A stretch of 7,456 nt of DNA. Origin: Myxococcales bacterium. GTDB lineage: Bacteria; Myxococcota_A; UBA9042; PHBI01; JAAZYN01. The position numbers were made by a program, and so were the translations under genes. Below, piece by piece: positions 1 through 5,401 of the stretch. Each line of letters begins with the position of its first letter. Position 1 is the first letter of the stretch. Where the stretch lies: contig JAAZYN010000159.1 in NCBI GenBank assembly GCA_014239625.1, forward strand, positions 1-7,456, given 5' to 3'. The notes under the pieces were generated by a model, which made no database searches, was not told where the DNA came from, and worked only from the letters and a program-made list of their open reading frames with translations.

Positions 1-696
1 AAACAGCCGCGTGATGCTGCTCAGACGCTTGGCGGCCACCTCATCGGCGCTGTGTACCGTGGCGGTGGCGTTGAGCCAGTCGTCGAGCTGAGCGAGGGCT
101 TCGCGTCGCACCGCGACGCGATCGATCCAGGGCGGACACCGCGGCAGCGCCCAGGCGTCGACCAGGGGCTCTTCCAGCCAGCGTCCGTCGGCGTCCGCCG
201 ACAAGATCGGTAGAAACGGTCCATCGTCGCCGCGAACAGCGATCTCGCGCTGCATCGTCGCAGCGGAGAATCCAGTCTTGGCGAACACGCGCGACCGGGC
301 GTCGCTGAAATCGAACACCCGGACGCGCTGGTTTCCGGGCTGCACGATCTTCATCCCCGGCTCGGCCAGCCCAGGGTCTACGCAAAACCCCGGCCTGGTC
401 GCCAGAAACAGACCCGGGTTGGTCGTCAGCACACTCGCCGCGACGAACTGGGGCAACGCGCGGCGTCGGTTCGGGGTGAAGCGGAACGTGTCCGCCAGAA
501 AACGCCTGGCTTCGCGCGTCATGGGCGGGCAGACGTAGGCGGATAGCAGGGGCTGCAGGCGCCACCGTTGTCCGGCTGGCCCGCCCCCCGCTCTCACGCT
601 GACGGGCGTCCCGAGCTGCTCGCTCCACCCTCGCGCCAGGGTCGCGACGAGGGTCTCCTCATAGGGCTCCCGTGCTCGCATTTGTTCGATGCGCAC
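1..696 (-). CDS. Partial protein with kinase-like (APH/LPS-kinase-type) N-lobe
   Basis: The frame is open from a GTG at 694-696 to the left edge (232 codons, no stop), so the C-terminus lies outside the window. G/C-rich third positions mark this as the coding frame. I do not recognise residues 1-120. Residues 122-177 resemble the N-lobe of a protein-kinase-fold phosphotransferase: a strand pair GNQRVRVFDF, then FAK (K140, candidate ATP-anchoring lysine), a helix with QRE (E151, candidate partner of that lysine), and a hinge-like EEP at 175-177. The catalytic loop would lie beyond the window, so activity cannot be judged. The start is uncertain: GTG at 696 follows the upstream stop directly, while ATG at 681 has AGGTG about 12 bases upstream. 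As the next gene after a P-loop kinase and two glycosyltransferases, it may phosphorylate a sugar, lipid or small molecule. The CDS is well supported; the kinase-fold assignment is inference from a short pattern. Confidence 0.72.
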   Translation of the reverse strand, partial: MRIEQMRAREPYEETLVATLARGWSEQLGTPVSVRAGGGPAGQRWRLQPLLSAYVCPPMTREARRFLADTFRFTPNRRRALPQFVAASVLTTNPGLFLATRPGFCVDPGLAEPGMKIVQPGNQRVRVFDFSDARSRVFAKTGFSAATMQREIAVRGDDGPFLPILSADADGRWLEEPLVDAWALPRCPPWIDRVAVRREALAQLDDWLNATATVHSADEVAAKRLSSITRLF

Positions 697-1338
697 CTAC
701 AGGCTCGCTACGATCTGCTGGTGAATAGCGTCTCGAGGCTGGGTGCCGTCGAGCACCACGTAGCGCCCCGTCGCGGCCAACGCTTGGTATCGCTCGAAGC
801 GCCTGTCACGAATGTCTGGGGGATCGGGGAAGGGCTCGTCTTTGTCCTGCATCCGTCTGAGCATCTCGTCATGGGGCAACGTCACGAGAAACGCCGGCTG
901 GGGCTTTGGGCTGACTGTCGCGACGGCGTTCAGCGCGGCCTTCGACCACGGCTCCAGCTCGGGGAACTTGAAGGCCATGTCCATCATGGCGTCGTCCAGA
1001 TAGCGATCGCACACCACCGTCCTGCCCGCTAGCGAAAGGGCCCGCAGCTTGAGCGCGTAATGCATAGCGGAGTCTATCAGCGCGGCCGCCAGCCAGGTCC
1101 GCCGTACTCGTGGGCTGGCGAACGCTCTCTGATGTCGCTTCCGGTCGGTGTCGACGCGCGGGATCGCCTGCGGGCGTATCTTGCGAATGGCCGCCCGCAG
1201 GGCGTTGAGCTCCTCCGAATATCCCGGCCTGTACCACAGCGCGATCGGTCGCCTCCGAGCTCCCTCGAGGTGGCTCATCAAGCGCTCTAGTTGAGTCGTC
1301 TTTCCAGCACAATCGACGCCGCTAAGAGAGATGATCAT
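697..1338 (-). CDS. Thymidylate-kinase-like P-loop kinase in a glycan cluster
   Basis: This is a 213-residue protein, the usual length for dTMP kinases. The Walker A loop is at residues 7-14 (GVDCAGKT, followed by TQ), matching the family's GxDGxGKTTQ except for Cys10. YRPGY at 37-41 sits where typical enzymes have the REPGG substrate-binding segment. DRY at 111-113 is the family signature, here followed by LDDAMMDM. Arg-rich residues 161-183 are in the lid region, and DGTQP at 197-201 lies in the C-terminal part. The start is an ATG preceded by GAGGAG. The family makes dTDP from dTMP in the cytoplasm. The changed substrate motif and the place after two glycosyltransferases suggest a paralogue acting on another substrate rather than the housekeeping tmk. 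The gene ends in TAG at 697-699, and the next gene's GTG is the very next codon in the same frame. The fold is secure; the substrate is not. Confidence 0.87.
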   Translation of the reverse strand: MIISLSGVDCAGKTTQLERLMSHLEGARRRPIALWYRPGYSEELNALRAAIRKIRPQAIPRVDTDRKRHQRAFASPRVRRTWLAAALIDSAMHYALKLRALSLAGRTVVCDRYLDDAMMDMAFKFPELEPWSKAALNAVATVSPKPQPAFLVTLPHDEMLRRMQDKDEPFPDPPDIRDRRFERYQALAATGRYVVLDGTQPRDAIHQQIVASL

Positions 1339-1341
1339 GAG

Positions 1342-1347
1342 CTCCTC
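1342..1347 (-). promoter_or_regulatory. Strong ribosome binding site of the thymidylate-kinase-like gene
   Basis: The minus strand reads GAGGAG three bases before the ATG at 1338. It is the clearest Shine-Dalgarno sequence in the minus-strand cluster, and it fixes the start despite the 123-base gap from the preceding glycosyltransferase. Confidence 0.7.
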
Positions 1348-1387
1348 GTGGCCTCGACGGGCGCGTCGGCCGTGGCCCCGGCGTCTC

Positions 1388-1403
1388 CAACCCCATCGGG
1401 TTG
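1388..1403 (-). other. Short RNA hairpin between glycosyltransferase and kinase genes
   Basis: Perfect six-base arms CAACCC/GGGTTG flank a four-base loop, 58 bases past the glycosyltransferase stop and about 50 bases before the kinase start. No T-run follows in the direction of transcription, so it is not a standard intrinsic terminator. It could be a processing or mRNA-stability hairpin, or chance in GC-rich DNA. Confidence 0.3.
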
Positions 1404-1461
1404 CAGGGGTCTGCTGGCGCCGGGATGCGGGTGGGCGATGGGAGCGGCGGCCACGACCGGG

Positions 1462-2694
1462 TCAGTCCCCCGACGCTTCATGCAAGAGCGCACGCCATCG
1501 GGTGGCCAGGTGGCGCAGATCGAAGTCCTCCATCGCCGCCCGCCGGGCCCGCTCACGCAACGCGTCCAGGTCCTCGGGTGCGTCGATGAGCCTCGCCAGG
1601 TCCGCCGCCATCCCCTGCGGGTCGCCGGGGCGCCAGACCATCCCGCAGTCGTAACGTGTGACCACGTCGGCCAGGTCCGAGTCCGCGGTCGCGACGGCGG
1701 CGATCGCGCTGCGCGCCGCCATGGCGCTGAGCGCTTTGCTCGGGAAGATGGTGCGGTTGGCCTCGGCGCGCACGCTGACCAGCGACAGGTGCGTCCGGGT
1801 GAGCAATCGTGCCCAGGCCCGGTCTGGAAGGGGACCCTCGATGCGCACCCTGTCGGCGGGCAGCTCTCGCCACCTGTCCCGCAGGAAGCCTACCCCGTTG
1901 CACGTCCCCGCGACCACCACGCCGAAGGGGGTCTTGACACCAGGGTCACCGATCAGCGTCGAGACGGCGTCGGCGAGCGTGTCCCAGTCGTGCGAGATCC
2001 CCATGTTGCCCACGTAGCTGAGGACTACTTTTCCCTCACACCAACGCTCCAGGTCGCTCTCCGGCGGGCCATCGTGGCGCGCGGGGTCCAGCTCTGTGGG
2101 GTCGGCCCCCGTCGGCAGGATCTCGAAACGCCGCGGCGCGCCATATCGCCCGATGGCGTGTTCGGCCATGCCGTGACCGATGAACACCACCGCGTCTGCT
2201 CGCTTGTACCACCAGCGGTTCAGTGCGCCGGTCACCGCGACCAGCGGCTTGGTGAGTGGCCCGCCGGTGTTGTCCCACTCGAACGCCTCGGGATAGAGGT
2301 CGTAGACCAGCGGGACGACGGGGCGCTGGTGAAGCGAGCGCGTGGCGACCATCAAGACGGGCAGGAAAAATGGGTTGGTGGTCGGCACCAGGACGGCGCC
2401 TTCATCCCGTCGTCCGCCGATCGCCTTCTGTATGACTTGTCGCAGCGGGAACCCGATGAGCGAGCGGAGCCGGGCTCCGAGACGCTCCGAGCGACCTCTG
2501 CTGAAGGCCTCGCGCCACGCGGTCTCGTCAAACTCGGCGTCGACCCGCGCGTCCACACCGAGCTTGCGTAGCTGATCCGCCAGGCGCTCCATGGGCCCGC
2601 CGCTGACGCAGGACAGTATTCTGGCGCCCAGCGGCGCGCGGTGGTCGCGAGCGTTCACACCGTCGTAGTTGCACGCATCGCGGCGACCGATCAA
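1462..2694 (-). CDS. GT4-like glycosyltransferase (WbuB/colanic-acid type)
   Basis: The protein has 410 residues and a GT-B layout. The N-terminal half has strand ARILSCVSGGP at 24-34, TNPFFLP at 106-112 and YDLYPEAFE at 131-139, the acceptor-side signature of WbuB-like GT4 enzymes. The C-terminal half has LSYVGNMGISHDW at 225-237 (the nucleotide-sugar domain strand), FPSKALSAMAA at 317-327, replacing the classic EX7E segment as is usual in this subgroup, and CGMVWRPGDP at 350-359. It should move a sugar from an activated donor to a lipid-linked or saccharide acceptor at the cytoplasmic membrane face. The start is uncertain. TTG at 2694 is the longest form, because a TAG lies two codons upstream; GTG at 2658 and ATG at 2589 are alternatives, none with a good ribosome binding site. 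The ATG would delete the first strand. Third positions are G/C-rich upstream of the GTG, which favours the longer form. Donor and acceptor cannot be read from the sequence. Confidence 0.88.
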   Translation of the reverse strand: MIGRRDACNYDGVNARDHRAPLGARILSCVSGGPMERLADQLRKLGVDARVDAEFDETAWREAFSRGRSERLGARLRSLIGFPLRQVIQKAIGGRRDEGAVLVPTTNPFFLPVLMVATRSLHQRPVVPLVYDLYPEAFEWDNTGGPLTKPLVAVTGALNRWWYKRADAVVFIGHGMAEHAIGRYGAPRRFEILPTGADPTELDPARHDGPPESDLERWCEGKVVLSYVGNMGISHDWDTLADAVSTLIGDPGVKTPFGVVVAGTCNGVGFLRDRWRELPADRVRIEGPLPDRAWARLLTRTHLSLVSVRAEANRTIFPSKALSAMAARSAIAAVATADSDLADVVTRYDCGMVWRPGDPQGMAADLARLIDAPEDLDALRERARRAAMEDFDLRHLATRWRALLHEASGD

Positions 2695-2772
2695 GCGCTA
2701 TCGATCCGGAGACGTGACGCCGGGTCCAGCTACGGCGTCGAGGCGCCCGCGGGATCCCTCTCGTGGGACCCC

Positions 2773-2787
2773 GCCGCGGCCCGCGGC
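2773..2787. repeat. Perfect 15-base GC palindrome between the two glycosyltransferases
   Basis: Seven-base arms GCCGCGG/CCGCGGC flank a single central C. As RNA it could fold as a five- or six-base-pair GC hairpin, about 35 bases past the stop of the upstream glycosyltransferase. There is no following T-run. It may slow transcription or bind a dimeric protein, but such palindromes also arise by chance at this base composition. Confidence 0.3.
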
Positions 2788-2821
2788 ACCCGTTACCCTG
2801 CGCGCCCCCGGGGTGGCTGTC

Positions 2822-3973
2822 CTATGAGTCCGGCGCCCGCGCGGCGCTGGCCAGGACCTGGAAGCTCTCGTCCGCGCAGCGTTTCCAGCTGAAGCGCGCC
2901 ACGTTCTGGTGACCCTTCTGCACCAGCGTGTGTCGTAGCTCGTCGTCGGTCACGATCCGCTCCATCGCTCTGGCCCATCCTTCGGTGTCCATGGGATCGA
3001 GCAGCAGGCCGCCGTCACCGACGACCTCCGGGATGGACGCGCGGTTGGACGCGATGACGGGGGTTCCGACCTTCTGAGCCTCGATTGGCGGGAGGCCAAA
3101 ACCCTCGAACTCGCTGGGAAAGACGAGGGCGGACGAGGCCTTCAAGAGCGCGAAGACATCGTCCCTGCGCTCCAGAAAGCCCAGGTGATGCACGCGGCCG
3201 TCGATCGCATAGGCCGCCGCGCGTCGGGCAGCGCGGTCGTACACATCGCCGCGGGCGCCGCTGAGCACCAGGTGCATGTCCATCCCGGAGCGCTCCAGAA
3301 ACCTCGCGAAGCTCTCTACCAGGCCCCGGTGATTCTTGTGCGCGTGGTCCGCAGCGGGGTAGTAGAAGAACGGAGTCGGCAGGCCCAGCCTGTCGACCGT
3401 CGCCTGGGCGCTGCGAGCGTCGCAGGGCACTCGCTCGCTGACCCCTTCGAGCACCGTGACGATGCGCCGCCCGGGCACGCGGTAGCGTCGCATGACGTCC
3501 TGCCGGCTGAACTCCGAGATCGCGATGATACGGCGGGCGCGCAGAAAGGAGGCGGCGAACAACGCCGTGCGCTGAAGTCGGGTCGGCAGCGGGAAGTGGG
3601 CAGGCAGCCAGTGGTGCTGAAGGTCGTGGACCGTGATGACCTGTCGAATGCGGTGCGGTAGCAGCGGCGCCGCGAAGTTCGATGGCGACCACAGCACGTC
3701 GACGGGGTGGGTCTCGAGGTGCCTCAGGAGGCCAAAGTTTTCGTCACGGATACGCTGAACGTGTCGATATGGACCGCTGGAAGCGTCGACCAGGTTCAAC
3801 CGGGCGTCGTCGAAGGTCGCCATGGACTCCTGGCTGCAGAAGAGCGTGACCTCGGCGTCCTCGCGAGCCGCCAACTGCTCCACGACGCTTCGGCAGTACA
3901 CCTCGGAGCCGCCGACCCGCCCGGGCCGGAGGTACAAAAGGTTCACGCCGATGCGTAGGGTGAGGCTTGTCAT
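2822..3973 (-). CDS. GT4 family glycosyltransferase
   Basis: This is a 383-residue GT-B enzyme of ordinary GT4 length. The N-terminal domain opens with strand LRIGVNLLYL and the glycine loop GRVGGSEVY (18-26). VITVHDLQH at 112-120 and ISEFSRQDV at 152-160 are the usual conserved segments before the interdomain linker. The donor domain has the HKN segment (YPAADHAHKN, 205-214) and the full EX7E motif, E290 to E298 (EGFGLPPIE), followed by GTPVIASN and IPEVVGDGG. It is expected to be a retaining transferase using a nucleotide sugar, working in the cytoplasm on a growing glycan or lipid carrier. The ATG start is the first after an in-frame TGA, and no Shine-Dalgarno precedes it. A promoter-like sequence directly upstream suggests a nearly leaderless message. 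The gap to the next gene is 127 bases. The family is certain; the sugar is unknown. Confidence 0.94.
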   Translation of the reverse strand: MTSLTLRIGVNLLYLRPGRVGGSEVYCRSVVEQLAAREDAEVTLFCSQESMATFDDARLNLVDASSGPYRHVQRIRDENFGLLRHLETHPVDVLWSPSNFAAPLLPHRIRQVITVHDLQHHWLPAHFPLPTRLQRTALFAASFLRARRIIAISEFSRQDVMRRYRVPGRRIVTVLEGVSERVPCDARSAQATVDRLGLPTPFFYYPAADHAHKNHRGLVESFARFLERSGMDMHLVLSGARGDVYDRAARRAAAYAIDGRVHHLGFLERRDDVFALLKASSALVFPSEFEGFGLPPIEAQKVGTPVIASNRASIPEVVGDGGLLLDPMDTEGWARAMERIVTDDELRHTLVQKGHQNVARFSWKRCADESFQVLASAARAPDS

Positions 3974-3982
3974 GCGTGCGCT

Positions 3983-4011
3983 ATTTCAACCGGGGCGCGG
4001 GTGTCCGTCAA
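3983..4011 (-). promoter_or_regulatory. Sigma70-like promoter, nearly leaderless, for the glycosyltransferase gene
   Basis: On the minus strand TTGACG (4011-4006, five of six matches to TTGACA) and TGAAAT (3988-3983, four of six to TATAAT) are separated by exactly 17 bases. The predicted start site, about six or seven bases after the -10 element, falls near the A at 3977, about four bases before the ATG at 3973. This agrees with the absence of a ribosome binding site. An AT-rich -10 element stands out in this GC-rich setting. Confidence 0.5.
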
Positions 4012-4064
4012 TCGTGGCGGCCCCCGCTCTGCTCGCCCGGCCCTGGTGTCCGCCTGGGAACATC

Positions 4065-5120
4065 TCAACGGCGCGGGGCCCCCTCGACGAGCTGCGCCCC
4101 GGTCCCGACGTCGATGATCTTGGTGCGGTCCCCCAGGACGATGAGCTTTCCCCCTACCATCGCGGCCTCCGCAGAGGTCGCCCAGGTGCGGCGCGTCTCG
4201 CCCACAATCGACCAGCTCCCGACCTTCTTTGGCGCCCCGCCACCGCCGGCCATGTCGAAGAGCGTCAGGGTCGAGTGGATGTAGTCGCCCTCTTGTCTGG
4301 CGTGAGTGAGTCCGATGAACCGACCCGAGACGCTCTGGCCATCGAGGAACACCCCGTCGCTCTCACAGTCGTCGTTCGTCGCGTTGGCGGGTAACTCCGC
4401 GAGCGGTCGGAGATCGACGGCCACCTTGGCCCGCCGATCGAACAGACGGCATGAGTCCTTCATCCTCCAACGGCGCTGGACGGCTTCGCGGGGAGGCGTG
4501 GAGCGCGGCTCGCACACGGCCGGGGCGGTGGCACAGGTGCCCGCCGGGTTGTCCGGGGTCAGGTACGTGATGCCGCTCCTCATGCCACCACCTCCGAGGT
4601 CCATGGCGGCGGTGATCTCCACATCCATCATGTTGACGTTGCGGTCGCGTAGCGTCAGGCAGAGCGCGTTGGCGGGCGCTTTGGACAAGGCGACACTGGA
4701 GCTCGACTGCATGTATCGCGCTACGGCGTCACCTTCGGACGCTCCCAGGCAGGCGCGGTGATCCGCTGAGAGCGCCACCTTTCCGATGCGGCGGGCGGCG
4801 AGCTTGGGTCGCAGGGTGATCTCCCAGGCGCTGTCGTCGCCGCCGACGACGATGACGCTGTCGCGCGTGGGGTGCCGGACGGAGTAGCCATCCTGGAGTC
4901 CTGGTATGGCGAGATGGGCGATCTCTGCACCATCGAAGCCGGGCAAGGCCGCGCGCCCGGCTTCGATGGCGAAGGCGAGAGGCCGGGCGGTGGCAGCCTC
5001 GCCGGGGGATGTCGTGGACGTCGTGGAAGTGGACGTGCTGTTGCACGATGAGCAGGGCGCGAGGACCACAAGTGCTGCCAAGAGCGGGAAAAACGTCGCT
5101 GACAATGAGCTCGTGGACAT
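4065..5120 (-). CDS. Cysteine-containing exported protein, probable lipoprotein
   Basis: From the chosen ATG the protein has 351 residues. Residues 6-21 form a hydrophobic signal segment ending in LAPCSSC, so lipidation at C23 or C26 is likely. The lipobox is imperfect: Pro precedes C23, and C26 has Cys at -3. The n-region has no basic residue. A Ser/Thr-rich tether follows (28-39). The mature domain has six further cysteines (124, 154, 196, 203, 224, 252), which suggests disulfides in an oxidising compartment. Repeated strand-turn segments such as DSVIVVGGDDSAWEITL and GGKLIVLGDRTKIIDVG look like beta-propeller blades, but no family is recognised. I chose ATG 5120 because AGGA lies eight bases upstream; ATGs at 5129 and 5126 are also possible, and the frame extends to 5195. 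It sits 91 bases ahead of the glycosyltransferase gene, and that gene's own promoter makes an operon link doubtful. Confidence 0.8.
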   Translation of the reverse strand: MSTSSLSATFFPLLAALVVLAPCSSCNSTSTSTTSTTSPGEAATARPLAFAIEAGRAALPGFDGAEIAHLAIPGLQDGYSVRHPTRDSVIVVGGDDSAWEITLRPKLAARRIGKVALSADHRACLGASEGDAVARYMQSSSSVALSKAPANALCLTLRDRNVNMMDVEITAAMDLGGGGMRSGITYLTPDNPAGTCATAPAVCEPRSTPPREAVQRRWRMKDSCRLFDRRAKVAVDLRPLAELPANATNDDCESDGVFLDGQSVSGRFIGLTHARQEGDYIHSTLTLFDMAGGGGAPKKVGSWSIVGETRRTWATSAEAAMVGGKLIVLGDRTKIIDVGTGAQLVEGAPRR

Positions 5121-5128
5121 CGGCATCA

Positions 5129-5132
5129 TCCT
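5129..5132 (-). promoter_or_regulatory. Ribosome binding site deciding the exported protein's start
   Basis: The minus strand reads AGGA with eight bases to the ATG at 5120. The same AGGA overlaps or abuts the ATGs at 5129 and 5126, which are too close to use it. This is why the third ATG was chosen. Confidence 0.45.
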
Positions 5133-5206
5133 GGCATGGTCGTGAATGCATCCCTCGAGCATGTGGCCCGACGCTGGGCCAATGTGCTGCCGCACAAGCC
5201 GGCCGG

Positions 5207-5212
5207 TGTCAA
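5207..5212 (-). promoter_or_regulatory. Isolated consensus -35 element ahead of the exported protein gene
   Basis: The minus strand carries exact TTGACA about 87 bases before the ATG at 5120. The hexamer at 17-base spacing, CAGCAC, matches TATAAT at only two positions, so this is half a promoter at best. If used, it argues against the longest start at 5195, which would leave almost no leader. Confidence 0.2.
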
Positions 5213-5338
5213 ACTCGGAGCCTCTCGTCAGGGCTTGGCCCCCCCCGAGGCCTCCTCACTCCGCCGGCCTCGCCGGGGCTCAGCTCGGGCCCGGAGCGGC
5301 CTCCGGCGGGCCGGCGACCGGGCGTCGTGGTCGCACCT

Positions 5339-5365
5339 CGAACAGCCCCCATCGATGGTTACGTC
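5339..5365 (+). promoter_or_regulatory. Possible ECF-sigma promoter for the EEP lipoprotein/barrel pair
   Basis: CGAAC (5339-5343) and CGTC (5362-5365) lie 18 bases apart, resembling the GGAAC and CGTC elements of extracytoplasmic-function sigma promoters, with one mismatch in the -35. The implied transcript would start near 5372 and leave about 30 bases of leader before the ATG at 5402. The spacer contains the palindrome CCATCGATGG. ECF control would suit envelope proteins, but these short motifs are weak evidence. Confidence 0.22.
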
Positions 5366-5401
5366 CTTGAGCTTTCGCGGCTTCCGCGTGACTCTGTCCG
5401 T

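Larger units (their letters stand above)
5121..5401. other. Divergent intergenic region, very GC-rich
   Basis: These 281 bases separate the minus-strand exported protein gene from the plus-strand EEP lipoprotein gene and must hold both 5' regulatory regions. Contents: a run of eight C at 5239-5246, the palindrome GAGGCCTC at 5247-5254, a near-palindrome GCTCGGGCCCGGAGC at 5283-5297 with one mismatched pair, the perfect palindrome CCATCGATGG at 5349-5358, and an exact TTGACA on the minus strand at 5207-5212 lacking a good -10 partner. Open frames crossing it show no protein motif. Confidence 0.6.

Noticed and set aside
41..628. 195-codon minus-strand frame at the left end
   Set aside because: It is out of frame with the 232-codon open frame, which has G/C-rich third positions and protein-like composition. 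This alternative is Arg-rich and motif-free.
1291..2571. 426-codon open frame on the plus strand, antisense to the second glycosyltransferase
   Set aside because: It has no recognisable motif and an Arg/Pro/Val/His-rich composition typical of antisense frames in GC-rich DNA. The minus-strand frame has clear GT4 motifs.
2806..2813. CCCCGGGG as a terminator stem after the first glycosyltransferase
   Set aside because: It is an eight-base palindrome with no room for a loop, no extended arms and no T-run.
5131..5152. Possible sigma54 promoter starting at TGGCATG
   Set aside because: The required GG-N10-GC spacing is not met; the nearest GC is about three bases too far.
5367..5395. TTGAGC followed 17 bases later by GACTCT as a sigma70 promoter for the EEP gene
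   Set aside because: The -10 matches the consensus at only two of six positions.
5009..5401. N-terminal extension of the EEP frame
   Set aside because: It would overlap the divergent gene and bury the lipoprotein signal, which begins at ATG 5402.
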